From the NCBI GenBank assembly GCA_020634415.1, contig JACKBT010000017.1, positions 1-64,000 on the forward strand: a stretch of DNA of 64,000 nt. The letters are read 5' to 3'. Within the stretch, counting starts at the first letter, position 1. Each line of letters opens with the position of its first letter. The stretch comes from Ardenticatenaceae bacterium. GTDB taxonomy: Bacteria; Chloroflexota; Anaerolineae; Promineifilales; Promineifilaceae. The notes under the pieces are model-generated. The model made no database searches. It was not told where the DNA came from and worked only from the letters and a program-made list of their open reading frames with translations. The translations under genes and the position numbers were made by a program. This document shows, in pieces, positions 1-8,679 of the stretch.

Positions 1-332
1 ATATAAACCTAATTTGTAAATTGCTCAATCAGACAAGATATGAGCGCAAGTAAATTGAACAAAGGCCAACCAATTCTCACTTTTCTTGCACCAATGTGTA
101 CGAATACTGCCGTGGTGGCTACTTAAACCATCTATTCAACATTCCTGACTTTTCATGGTGATTATCCAAGCCAATCTCTATAAGGGCAACCAATGGTTCG
201 TTTTCTTTACCGTCCCACCCTAACCGACGAGCCAGCCCTATTTTCAGTCGCCGACAGGCAAGAAACTCAGTAACGAAATCAAAGTAAAAAAAGTCCTTGA
301 AATGATGGGTTTCCTGCCTGTATGATGGAGGT
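1..332. other. non-coding left edge
   Basis: I see no convincing gene, tRNA or repeat here. The only readable signal is a strong ribosome binding site (GGAGG) at the right end, which serves the resolvase starting at 333. If the mobile element that ends at the tRNA-Asp near 39.9 kb extends leftwards, its other end is not in this stretch by eye. Confidence 0.5.
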
Positions 333-896
333 ATGCTTGTTGGCTATGTCAGAGTTTCAACTTTAGAACAAAACGCATCGCTTCAGATTGACGCTTTACA
401 ACAAGCTGGCTGTGAACGAATCTTTCAGGATAAAGTCAGTGGTGCCAAAACAGACCGCCCTGGTTTACAAGAAGCCATAGATTTTTTGCGTGATGGCGAC
501 AGCCTGGTTGTCTGGCGTTTGGACAGGCTGGGCCGCTCTCTCAAACATTTGTTGGAGACGGTCGCTTTTCTTGAGGAGCGGAAGATTGGCTTTCGCAGTT
601 TGCAGGAAGCTATTGACACGACGACCAGCGGCGGCCGTTTAATCTTTCATATCTTTGGCGCACTGGCTGAGTTTGAACGCAACTTGATTCGGGAACGAAC
701 CATTGCCGGACTCAAAGCAGCGCAGGCACGAGGGCGCAGGGGCGGCAGGCCCAAAGCGTTAGATGCCAAGAAGACAGAGCTGGCTCATCGCCTTTACAAC
801 GAGAAACAGCACACGATTATGGAGATTTGCCAGATGTTGGGAGTTTCTAAACCGACTTTGTATGCCTATTTGCAGGGTCAGCACAAAACGTCGTGA
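333..896 (+). CDS. serine resolvase/invertase
   Basis: Small serine recombinase of the Tn3 resolvase/DNA invertase family, 187 residues, the usual length. The N-terminal catalytic domain (about 1-140) opens with YVRVST, placing the nucleophile at Ser9, and contains the conserved stretch WRLDRLGRS (about 61-69) and the E-helix region EFERNLIRERT. The C-terminal part (about 145-187) is a helix-turn-helix (HTIMEICQMLGVSKPTLYAYL) that would bind res/inversion sites. GGAGG lies 5 bases before the ATG. Family members cut both strands through a phosphoserine link and resolve cointegrates or invert segments. No partner transposase or obvious res site pair is seen beside it, so which recombination it performs is unknown. 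With the nearby ssb it suggests plasmid or integrative-element ancestry. Confidence 0.93.
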   Translation: MLVGYVRVSTLEQNASLQIDALQQAGCERIFQDKVSGAKTDRPGLQEAIDFLRDGDSLVVWRLDRLGRSLKHLLETVAFLEERKIGFRSLQEAIDTTTSGGRLIFHIFGALAEFERNLIRERTIAGLKAAQARGRRGGRPKALDAKKTELAHRLYNEKQHTIMEICQMLGVSKPTLYAYLQGQHKTS

Positions 897-918
897 TTGT
901 GCACTGGCTGTGGTGGAG

Positions 919-1185
919 TTAGTCTTCTTCTAACGCCAGGGTTTGGCGTAGAACATAAAGGAGATTGACGAGAAATTGTTCAGCCCCTTCCTTATTAATA
1001 GCGGCCGTTGCGGCGGCTACCCATTGCTCATCAGAAACAACGGCCGGATACTGACCCATCCCGGCATAAACGGGGTTACAGACCATGCCTCTTATTTCGG
1101 CGGGTGTGATGTCACCAGTCTGGTCGTTGGTACGAAAGGCAGCGTTGGGACGAGGGAGTTTGCTGTTACCTGGTTTCTTGGACAT
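919..1185 (-). CDS. conserved hypothetical protein, 88 aa
   Basis: Short protein of unknown function. Start is supported by AGGAGA about 6 bases upstream of ATG on the minus strand. The middle reads ITPAEIRGMVCNPVYAGMG followed by PAVVSDEQWVAAA. The 'NP-YAG ... P-V-SDEQW' pattern resembles the recombinase domain of large serine recombinases (where it is usually 'L-NP-YAG ... PAIVS-E-F'), but the catalytic domain is absent, so it is not a recombinase. The C-terminus (EQFLVNLLYVLRQTLALEED) is predicted helical. It converges on the resolvase gene, with the two stop codons about 22 bases apart. It may be a free-standing relative of that recombinase domain; this is inference from one motif. Confidence 0.6.
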   Translation of the reverse strand: MSKKPGNSKLPRPNAAFRTNDQTGDITPAEIRGMVCNPVYAGMGQYPAVVSDEQWVAAATAAINKEGAEQFLVNLLYVLRQTLALEED

Positions 1186-1538
1186 AGAGTTCTCCTGTTT
1201 GCTTGGTTTAGGCGGCTATTATAGCTGACAATGACGGGTCACACAGGTTTGCCTGAGGCACTTGCTTGTTGCCAACGGCCGTTCTGAGGCGTATGATGCC
1301 TTCCAGTGGTGCTAGCCAGATGCGGGTAGACGGGTTAGTTAAATGGCGTTGGACCCTCCATCCCTTGACCAGCCATTTCAGCCAAGATTTTTCTACAATT
1401 CAAATACAGGTTGGGGCTTTCATCACCGATGAAGCCTGGAGAGGCCAATGTGGATACGACCTGTACCCAGATGCCACTGGTTAGCCGATTATCTTATCCG
1501 GCGCACAGGCGCACTTTAACATGTAAGGAGAGTGAATC
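1186..1538. other. intergenic region upstream of ssb
   Basis: No supported gene. It contains one copy of the genome-wide palindrome ACGGCCGT near 1275 and, at its right end, the ribosome binding site AAGGAGAG for ssb. Short open frames here lack ribosome binding sites and recognisable content. The ssb promoter and the leader of the divergent 88-residue gene must lie here but I cannot place them. Confidence 0.4.
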
Positions 1539-1871
1539 ATGTCATATCAGAATACGATCATTGTGGGTAACGTTGGTAGAGAGGTGACCAGCCACACGAC
1601 GAGCACCGGTAAACAGGTTGCCAATTTCAGTGTCGCCGTCAATGAAAAGATTAGCGGTGAGACGCAGACGACTTGGTTTCAAATTGCAGCTTGGGAGCGG
1701 TGGGCTGAGTTAGCTGTGGAGTATGTCCGCAAAGGTCACTTGCTTTTGGTGGAAGGTCGTATTGCGGCTGAAACCTGGCAAGACCAGCAAGGACAAACAC
1801 AAGTCACCTTGAAGCTGACGGCCAGGAATATTCGTTTTCTGGGTAGTAAGTCGGAAGAGGCTGAGGAGTAG
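1539..1871 (+). CDS. ssb: single-stranded DNA-binding protein (short form)
   Basis: OB-fold protein that coats single-stranded DNA. Residues 1-105 match the SSB core: NTIIVGNVGREVTSHTTSTGKQVANFSVAV near the start, then TTWFQIAAWERWAELAVEYVRKGHLLLVEGRI, the most conserved part of the family. The protein is only 110 residues and stops at GSKSEEAEE. The Gly/Pro/Gln-rich linker and acidic DDDIPF-type tip that recruit repair proteins in chromosomal SSBs are missing, although the last residues are acidic. Short tail-less SSBs are common on plasmids and phages. AAGGAGAG lies 7 bases before the ATG. A Rho-independent terminator follows at 1885-1930, so the gene is probably transcribed alone. Confidence 0.93.
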   Translation: MSYQNTIIVGNVGREVTSHTTSTGKQVANFSVAVNEKISGETQTTWFQIAAWERWAELAVEYVRKGHLLLVEGRIAAETWQDQQGQTQVTLKLTARNIRFLGSKSEEAEE

Positions 1872-1884
1872 TTGATGCTCCCCC

Positions 1885-1930
1885 ATCAAGAAGAGGCTTT
1901 TTTATGAGGTCTCTTCTTGATTTCTTTTTG
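1885..1930 (+). terminator. Rho-independent terminator after ssb
   Basis: Arms ATCAAGAAGAG (1885-1895) and CTCTTCTTGAT (1911-1921) form a hairpin followed by a T-rich run (TTTCTTTTT). Confidence 0.8.
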
Positions 1931-2584
1931 GGCGGGAAACGGCCGTTTCCAAGTATTCACATTTCAATTTAATAGATAGCCATTCATTATTCATGATTCT
2001 CATCGTTAGCTTCATGACTATAATGTGTTTCAACCTTGGCTTGACCTCCCCCTCCTACTGCTAATGCTTCAGCTACTAGCTTGCCTTGGCCTTGAACAAT
2101 CACGCCACTGTTCAAAATGGTGGTTTGTCTCGCTTTTAGATCGCTTGTATCAATGTTATGTGCTTCCAGAAAGGAATTGAGCGATTCCAAGATTTGCTTT
2201 TCAATTACTTTGAAATACTTTTCTTGATCCAATTTTTGGAAGTAGTGAGAAAAATTTTGTCCACTTACTAGCTCACGCAAACTCATTAGCGCCCCAAAAT
2301 TATATTGGTAGTTTTCACGAATATTATTGATTTCTTTATCATCCAATGAGATTAGCACTTGATTATTCAACCAGACCCACACGAGCACAAACAAACCCCT
2401 CAACCCTTTTAATGAGCCCAATACAAGAGATGGCAAACTAGTAAATATGCCTGCCAAACCATTTTTTATGAACTGTAGAGTTCCAGGTTTGGGTAAATTA
2501 TCAATAATTCGATACCGATCCAATAGAGGGGCGAGTAAGAAGCGATTTACTTCAACAAACAAGTATTCGCCACTTCTGGATAAA

Positions 2585-2592
2585 CGAAAAAT
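2585..2592. repeat. left target-site duplication of IS1-family element
   Basis: CGAAAAAT directly before the left terminal repeat; the identical 8 bp follow the element at 3376-3383. An 8-bp duplication is within the usual IS1-family range and shows that the insertion is recent and that both flanks belonged to one locus. Confidence 0.92.
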
Positions 2593-3375
2593 GGTAGTGG
2601 TAAATGTGTGACTGATGGAAGTAGAATCAGGGAATGATAACCATGACAGTCACTTTTGAATGTACCCGATGCGGCAGCCTTGATATTGTCAAAAACGGCT
2701 GCACACCAAAAGGCAAGCAGAAATTTCACTGCCATAGCTGTGGTGCTTATGGCACACTTGAGCCAGAGGTGAAATACTCCCCAGAACGGCAAGCAGAAAT
2801 TCTGCGAGCTTATCATGAAAGGTCAAGCCTACGAGGTTTGGCCAGAACCTTTGGCGTGGCTCGGCAAACAGTAGCCAAATGGTTAAAAAAAAGCCCAGAC
2901 TCTACCACCCATTGCTCAGACCTTAGTGACCAGTAAAGGAGATGATGTTTTGGAACTGGATGAACTCTGGTCATTTGTCTTGCATAAGGGCAACAAACGG
3001 TGGATTTGGATTGCCCTCTGTCGTCGCACTCGCCAAGTGGTTGCCTACTTTATTGGTGACCGTAGTGAGGAAAGTTGCTGGCGTTTGTGGCAACGGATTC
3101 CCCGGGCTTACCGTCACTGTCAGACCTTCAGCGACTTCTGGGAGACCTATGCCACTGTTTTCGGCACTTTGGCTAAAGAGCATCAATCGGTCGGCAAAGA
3201 AAGTGGTCAAACGGCTCACGTTGAACGCTGGAATAACACCTTGCGTCAACGCTTGGCACGCTTTGTACGGAAGAGTCTCTCTTTTTCCAAATCGGATGAA
3301 TTTCATGAAATTGCTCTCAAACTCTATCTGCATGAATACAATTTGAGGGTCATCAGTTGAGTGTTAACCATTACC
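2593..3375 (+). mobile_element. IS1-family insertion sequence, 783 bp
   Basis: Complete element with imperfect terminal inverted repeats: GGTAGTGGTAAATGTGTGAC at the left and GGTAATGGTTAACACTCAAC (read on the minus strand) at the right end, both continuing into CTGATG. These GGTAATG-type ends are typical of the IS1 family. It is flanked by 8-bp duplications (2585-2592 and 3376-3383). The internal transposase lies in two overlapping frames. It interrupts the membrane gene 1987-4682 and is oriented opposite to it. Confidence 0.93.
2634..3360 (+). CDS. IS1-family transposase, two frames joined at an A8 run
   Basis: Frame 1 (2634-2936, 100 aa) has the InsA zinc finger (CTRCGSLDIVKNG..., CHSCG) and helix-turn-helix ending WLKKSPDS. 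Frame 2 (open through 3360) carries the DDE catalytic part: D in VLELDELWSFV, D in QTFSDFWETY, E in HVERWNNTLRQRLARF. At 2885-2892 there are eight A residues; slipping one base there joins WLKK to AQTLPPIAQTL and then to the catalytic part, giving a normal 241-residue IS1 transposase. The usual IS1 programmed shift is -1; here the frames need +1 (or -2). So it is either slippage on A8 or a one-base insertion that has inactivated a single-frame transposase. I cannot decide from one copy. Confidence 0.88.
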
Positions 3376-3383
3376 CGAAAAAT
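3376..3383. repeat. right target-site duplication of IS1-family element
   Basis: CGAAAAAT immediately after the right terminal repeat, identical to 2585-2592. Confidence 0.92.
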
Positions 3384-4845
3384 ATAGGAGACAACAAGTT
3401 CATTACTCCAATCATAAAATTGTAGCCATTTATAATAACGGATAGTTTGATCGTTGCGGTTGATATAATGAGCGATGTGGTCATTTCCAACTTGGGTTGT
3501 TGGGGATGAGGAATCATCTGGCAGTATCCAAGGTATCTGACGAATTTGCGTGCCATTCACGAAAAGAAAATCTCTAGCAAGAAACCCTTTAAAACGACAT
3601 CTGTCCATTGACTGTACAATAGCATCATATATGTCTTTCAGTTCAAATGATTTGATGGGTTGTGCTATACTTAATGGTTCCTTAGGATGACAGATATTGA
3701 TCGGAAACGACCAGCCTTCCGTATCGTCTATTCGAAACCCAGCACCAACGAATGGGATGAAATCACCATATACGAGTATGTTTTGATTCACACCAGGCAA
3801 ATTACTAATATCATATTTTAATTTGTGATTTGATTTTAATGCTCTTTCTAACCTATCTGGCCCATAACCTCTTTTTGTAACAAGAGGGAGCAATCGAAAA
3901 TCTCGCTCATAGTGATAGTAAGCAGTCACTATAATTGATGATAAAAGTAAAAAAACCAATGTTAAGCTATAATCAAATTGAAAGAGAATGAATGAAAGCA
4001 TTGAGATAACCAAGTAGATGAAATTGTATTTTTGCTGTCTAGAATTAAGTAAAAAGCTTATCCGTGCCAGTTTACCAATATCAATTCCTAACTCAGGGGC
4101 AAAAGCAATATGTTTGTTTTTGACAAAATCAAGCACCATTTCCCTAAATTGAGTGTCTAATACGAGAGTAGCTGTGAGTAACCGGGTAACTTGTGTAAAT
4201 TTTGGATTCAGTTCTGGCTCTTCGTACGCGATTTTACTTGAATGAGGCTTGTTGATGCGGGGTTTATTCAGGTCAGGAGACCTAATTAACAAGACTGCTA
4301 TAGTGGTTAGAGTGACATATTCGACGAGATTAGAGGCGTTTATTGGCTGTAGAATTCTGGCTACCAACTGATCCCAAAATATTCCCTGAAATATATTTGA
4401 AAATTGCACGAAGGTTAGCATATCAAATTCAATATAGTGCAATATTGACAGCAGCAAATGTCCAATTGTGGTAACAATTGTAAATAAGAGAGCACTATAA
4501 CTCCAAGTGTCAAGGTTACTTCCTTCTTCCAATATGTAGGCAAATGTAATAATGACGAATCCTAAAACAATTCCATTTATGAAATTCCATCCCGATCTGT
4601 CTAAATATTGTGATACAAATAAAGCTCGGACAATAGCTGCTGCACCTATCATAATCAAGATGGTAAGATTTTTGGATTTCATCAGTCCCTCCTATCTCTA
4701 TACTGGTTTAAGTAAAACGAACTATGTTCTCAGAAAAAGATTTCCACGATTCTCTCTGGTAGATGGCAAAATCTTTCTATCAGGAGTTCCGAAAATTTCC
4801 TTCTGACTACTTCATTGAGTGAGCAATTTAAATCAGAGAAAAATA

Positions 4846-5250
4846 TTAAATTTCAGAACGATTAGTTTTTGTTGGCAAAAACCATTGACCATTTGGCCGA
4901 AGTTTGCGTCCCAGGCCCACCAATTTTTCAAGTTGCCCTTTACGGTTTAGAAGTAATATCAATTCGCGTACTCGATCGGATTTATTCTGACCTGGCATAT
5001 TTTCATAATCTTCACCCAACTGGAAACATAAATCTCGTAATTCACCTTCGTTAAATAGAGCTATCAATGTCTCTCTCAATATGTTCAAAGCCTGTGTATT
5101 TTCAATCCTATCCAGTTCTGCGTTTGAATTCGAACTAGATTGTTTAGCATCTGAGCTTACAGCTTTTGCCCCTTTTCCAACGGCAAGAGCACCTGCATCA
5201 ATTGTTCCACCTGAGATAATAATGCCTTCGTTTCTTGAGGTGTTAGACAT
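4846..5250 (-). CDS. small adaptor: glycine motif plus death-like effector-associated domain (EAD)
   Basis: 134-residue protein in two parts. Residues 7-28 form a small-residue motif, IIISGGTIDAGALAVGKGAKA. After a Ser-rich linker, residues about 52-118 form a helical domain: LNILRETLIALFNEGELRDLCFQ...DYENMPGQNKSDRVRELI...GQLEKLVGLGRKLRPN. The pattern 'F-EGELRDLCF-LG-DYE-LPG-NK--KVRELI' is that of the small effector-associated/bacterial death-like domains found next to STAND NTPases, proteases and nucleases in bacterial conflict systems, where they bring partners together by like-like binding. Start supported by AGGAGA before the ATG. It lies 35 bp after the DUF499 gene on the same strand, so it is likely co-transcribed with the defence island. 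Role as a signalling adaptor is inferred from the family. Confidence 0.8.
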   Translation of the reverse strand: MSNTSRNEGIIISGGTIDAGALAVGKGAKAVSSDAKQSSSNSNAELDRIENTQALNILRETLIALFNEGELRDLCFQLGEDYENMPGQNKSDRVRELILLLNRKGQLEKLVGLGRKLRPNGQWFLPTKTNRSEI

Positions 5251-5285
5251 CGAATTTCTCCTATCAATTTACTCTACTATTCCCC

Positions 5286-8200
5286 CTAATCCTTCTCAAA
5301 CTCATAATGGTCGAACTTCAACGTCCGACTGTTTTCACTGACCGTGCGAATGGTGGCTTCATCAAAGCCCTCTGGTAGTTTGGCACTGATCTCCAGCGAG
5401 ATTTCCACCTCACAACCCACCAGACTCGTCAACCGCTCAATCACTTCTTCCACAATCAAACCCATCTCCCGGTTAACGCGCTGCGGGTTCAATTCCACAC
5501 GGCCGTAATAACGTGTCGTCGCTTGCGGTTCAGGTGTGGCTGGTGTTGAGGTATCTATCCTTGGCTTTGGCTCGCCTACCTGTGTTGCAGGTAGCGGGCC
5601 AGTCCCTGGCTTGGGCGGTGGTGGTGGAGCAAGGTTGATGTGGTCAGGGTGGACTAAAATGCTTTGGTCATCAAAATAGATTTGCCCCATTGCCTGGTAG
5701 AGCAACCCCGTATGATACCCTTCTGCGCTCACGCCAGTAGCATAAGCCATTGGTGCATCAATACGGCGGATGCCGTTGCGCACGGCCGTTAACAGCACCT
5801 CCTGGTCAAACAGACGCGGCAAATAACAATATTGCGCTAGATATTCCCATAACTGTTTGAGACCGACTGTCCAGCCCTTGCCCTCACCCCAAATGTAACG
5901 GTCAAGCTCCATGCGCAGAATGTCGGGCGACCATTCATTGATGAGCAGGCCATCTTGGCGCAGTTTGCGTGCGGCTCGGTCATAGAAATTATCATCACCG
6001 CTGATGCGGTTGGCCTGGAACTCAATCTTGCCCAATGGCTCTGGTTGGATGGGTGTGAGCAGCCAGCTATAGGCTTCACGGAGGCGCAAATCTACGGTTT
6101 CATCAGCTTTATCAAAGCTGGTTTTCACCTGACGACGCTGCTGGGCATCCAGGTTGAGTGGTTCTTCATCCTTTTGAATAGAACGCCAGGCCATAAACTC
6201 ACGCACGGCCGTTTCCAAAGCCTCTACCCCATTGTCATCCGCTGCCACAAAAACCAGCATATTCTTGTATAGACGTTGACCACTACCTCGGCTCTCCAGA
6301 ATAGATTGCGCCGTTTTAATAGCCTCAGACTCGCCATTGCGCCGTTTGTAAGCGGCATCGGGCGGCAGTACCACAATGCGGACACGGGCTTCATCTACCA
6401 CATCGCCGCTGTCAGGTGGGGCTATATGAAAAGCGGCAAACTCTCGATTCTTGGGCACTTTCTTCAAACGGCCGATCATCTCCACCGTTACCTCATCACC
6501 TGGAAAACCTTGGGCCCGGTCTCGCGCCAGGCGATTGACCGTTGGCCGGGTATCGTACCAGTAGCGACTGCCATCACTGTAAAGATAAGTCAGCAAACTG
6601 CCCATACGACGCAGGGCATCGCCAAAAACGGCCGTTGGCTCACCGGGTTGGGCGCAGCCCAACCGCACTCGAATCTCCTCCAGGCCGCGCACCCGCTGTC
6701 CAGCCACCGAAGGCGCACTGCCCAGAAAAATTGTCCGCGCCACGCGCCGGGCGGCGGCATAACGGCCCAGCATGGGCACATCGCCATCAATTTGCAACGG
6801 CAGCGACTCTTGACCATCGACATCCTTATCAAAAACGGCCGTCCACGTATCTGGCAAATAGCGCAGCAGTTCATTGCGGACGGGCGTGGCCGCCAGGGGA
6901 ATCGTCCCGGGCATAATTAGCAGCGAGGCATCATTGCGCGTCCACAACTGGTGAATGACACCCGCCATCAGGCGCAGCACACCCCGAGTGCGTTGGAACC
7001 GTTCCAGTGTTGACCAATCCTGGTACAGTCGGTCAAACAGTTCGGGGTGGATAGGATAAGCCGAGACCATACGCTCATAATAATCCCGCTCGGCGATACC
7101 CGACGGAAACTCGCCCGCGCTGTGACGATACATATTGTTGAAGGCTTGTAAAACCGCATCCCGCGCCGCATACTCCACATCGCTGGCAAAGAGGCGGCGG
7201 CGCACGATTTCAAAACTTTCGGTGGCCGTCACTGGCTTCCACACCGATTCAATCCGACCCACAATATGGGACAGTCGGTTGAGGGCTTCTTTACCCGCTT
7301 CGCCGCCTACTTCGATGTCCGACTCCGGCAGAGAGATGAGCAGCATCGAATCGGGGGCGCGGCGTACCGCTTCGGTCAGGGCTTGCAGGAAAGTGGTGAC
7401 GGAATCGAAGGAGCCGGAGGGCAGACCGTCTACTTTGTAGATGTTGCGGGCGTAGGCCACAAACTCATCAATGATGATGAGGCAGGGGCCAAAGTTATCC
7501 AGCAGTTCGGTCAGGGTATTAGAGTTGGGGCTGACACCTTTTTGGTCGGCTTGGGCCACGATGGCGTAGCCTTCCGCCCCACCTAGCTGATAGGCTAACT
7601 CGCCCCACAAAGTATGGACGGTGACTTCGGGATAGGCATGAGGACGAGCCGGGTCGAGGGCCGTGCCTACCAGGACGGCGCGATTGGCTTCGGGCAAATC
7701 TACCTGACCGATGCCTTGACTGATGCGTTCGCCACCGGGGAAGTCGCTGAGGCGGACGTTGCCGCTGCACAGATGATAGAGGGCCAGCATGGAGTGGGTC
7801 TTGCCGCCACCAAAGGCGGTTTGCAACTGCACCACTGGGTCACCGCTTTGTGAGGTGAGCCGCTGGATGCCTGTCACCAGCATACTGAGCAGCCCTTCGG
7901 TGAGGTAGGTGCGGCGGAAAAACTCGACCGGGTCTTGATATTCTCGTTCGGCCGTTCCGGCCACTACCTGGGATAAATCAGCGGCGAACTCGGCCTGGAG
8001 ATAACGGCCGCTGGCTACATCAGGATGAGGGCTGACGACTTCACGCCAGGGTTTGAGACCAGCCATGGTGGTGGTCTCGGGTGTTTTCTGACTCTCCGCT
8101 TCTTGTTTGGCTTTTTGGGCTTCGGCCTGGAAGCGCAGCCGCAGCAGGTCATGGGCGATTTGCTCTACCTGTGCTGCTTGTTCGCCAGCACTAACCATTT

Positions 8201-8582
8201 TCAGGAGGCGAACGGCCGTATCCGCCACCCGATAGGCTTCATCATTGGTGAAGGCTTTTTGATGCGCCCAATCGTTGCGGGCGTTAAACAGTTCGCTGAC
8301 GTAACTGCGCCCCACATGGCCTAATTTGTCCTGAAACACCTCACGCCAATTACGCAGCATCAGGTTCAAGACGTTATGCACGTCCAGGTTGGCAATTAAG
8401 GTGTTGACATCATCAAATGCCTGACGTGGCAGTTCATATGCTTGCGTGGTCAAGGTGGCATCTATAGTACGCATGAAGTCGCTGCGATAAACCATACGAT
8501 ACTCGCGCACAACGAAAGGGGCTAATCCCACATTCACCCCCTCCAACACCCGTCCTACTCGTTCTCTATTGCTTAGTGCCAT
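5286..8582 (-). CDS. DUF499 P-loop ATPase with N-terminal Swt1/HEPN-like domain
   Basis: 1098-residue ATPase of the DUF499 family, which occurs with DUF1156 methylases and helicases in phage-defence islands. Residues 1-165 resemble the Swt1-type HEPN domain; FNARNDWAHQ (about 99-108) supplies the R-N-x3-H motif typical of HEPN ribonucleases. Walker A is AFGGGKTH (about 256-263) and Walker B is LIIIDEFVAYAR (about 370). A Pro-rich linker with PPPPPKPGTG precedes the conserved C-terminal block RYYGRVELNPQRVNREMG...VEISLEISAKLPEGF. Start supported by AGGAGG 6 bases before the ATG. Seven copies of the ACGGCCGT palindrome lie in or near this gene, so by base content it looks native, unlike the methylase and DUF262 genes. 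It may act as the ATP-driven sensor or loader of the system; HEPN nuclease activity is inference. Confidence 0.9.
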   Translation of the reverse strand: MALSNRERVGRVLEGVNVGLAPFVVREYRMVYRSDFMRTIDATLTTQAYELPRQAFDDVNTLIANLDVHNVLNLMLRNWREVFQDKLGHVGRSYVSELFNARNDWAHQKAFTNDEAYRVADTAVRLLKMVSAGEQAAQVEQIAHDLLRLRFQAEAQKAKQEAESQKTPETTTMAGLKPWREVVSPHPDVASGRYLQAEFAADLSQVVAGTAEREYQDPVEFFRRTYLTEGLLSMLVTGIQRLTSQSGDPVVQLQTAFGGGKTHSMLALYHLCSGNVRLSDFPGGERISQGIGQVDLPEANRAVLVGTALDPARPHAYPEVTVHTLWGELAYQLGGAEGYAIVAQADQKGVSPNSNTLTELLDNFGPCLIIIDEFVAYARNIYKVDGLPSGSFDSVTTFLQALTEAVRRAPDSMLLISLPESDIEVGGEAGKEALNRLSHIVGRIESVWKPVTATESFEIVRRRLFASDVEYAARDAVLQAFNNMYRHSAGEFPSGIAERDYYERMVSAYPIHPELFDRLYQDWSTLERFQRTRGVLRLMAGVIHQLWTRNDASLLIMPGTIPLAATPVRNELLRYLPDTWTAVFDKDVDGQESLPLQIDGDVPMLGRYAAARRVARTIFLGSAPSVAGQRVRGLEEIRVRLGCAQPGEPTAVFGDALRRMGSLLTYLYSDGSRYWYDTRPTVNRLARDRAQGFPGDEVTVEMIGRLKKVPKNREFAAFHIAPPDSGDVVDEARVRIVVLPPDAAYKRRNGESEAIKTAQSILESRGSGQRLYKNMLVFVAADDNGVEALETAVREFMAWRSIQKDEEPLNLDAQQRRQVKTSFDKADETVDLRLREAYSWLLTPIQPEPLGKIEFQANRISGDDNFYDRAARKLRQDGLLINEWSPDILRMELDRYIWGEGKGWTVGLKQLWEYLAQYCYLPRLFDQEVLLTAVRNGIRRIDAPMAYATGVSAEGYHTGLLYQAMGQIYFDDQSILVHPDHINLAPPPPPKPGTGPLPATQVGEPKPRIDTSTPATPEPQATTRYYGRVELNPQRVNREMGLIVEEVIERLTSLVGCEVEISLEISAKLPEGFDEATIRTVSENSRTLKFDHYEFEKD

Positions 8583-8679
8583 CTCTCCTCCTGGAGTGCC
8601 AGAATCCTGCTGGCATGTGCCTTCTGGAAAGTAGAATGCCTAACCGCATACCTTCGCTTCATAAGGTGTAAGAAGTAAA

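Larger units (their letters stand above)
1987..4682 (-). pseudogene. membrane protein gene split by an IS1-family insertion
   Basis: One gene read right to left, broken between 3383 and 2585 by the insertion at 2593-3375. Removing the insertion and one copy of the 8-bp duplication gives 1905 bp, exactly 635 codons in frame, and joins ...VVSYIFR to LSRSGEYLFVEVNRF. The parent protein (634 aa) starts with strong AGGAGGGA before ATG 4682. It has at least four hydrophobic segments in the first third (about residues 8-24, 35-50, 65-85, 120-135), two more near 225-255, a soluble region, one hydrophobic segment in the second half (PSLVLGSLKGLRGLFVLVWVWL), and a C-terminal tail with NSGVIVQGQGKLVAEALAVGG. 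The tail resembles the N-terminal glycine motif of its upstream neighbour (GTIDAGALAVGKGAKA). Function unknown. It follows the EAD gene by 163 bp and may have been its membrane partner. Without precise excision the left half would end 8 residues into the IS and the right half would need a new start. Confidence 0.88.

Noticed and set aside
1266..1484. 72-codon open frame on the plus strand
   Set aside because: No ribosome binding site and no recognisable content; it lies in the leader of ssb.
5837..7853. Several long open frames opposite or across the DUF499 gene (up to 214 codons)
   Set aside because: They overlap a clear 1098-residue ATPase and have the composition expected of shadow frames in GC-rich codons.
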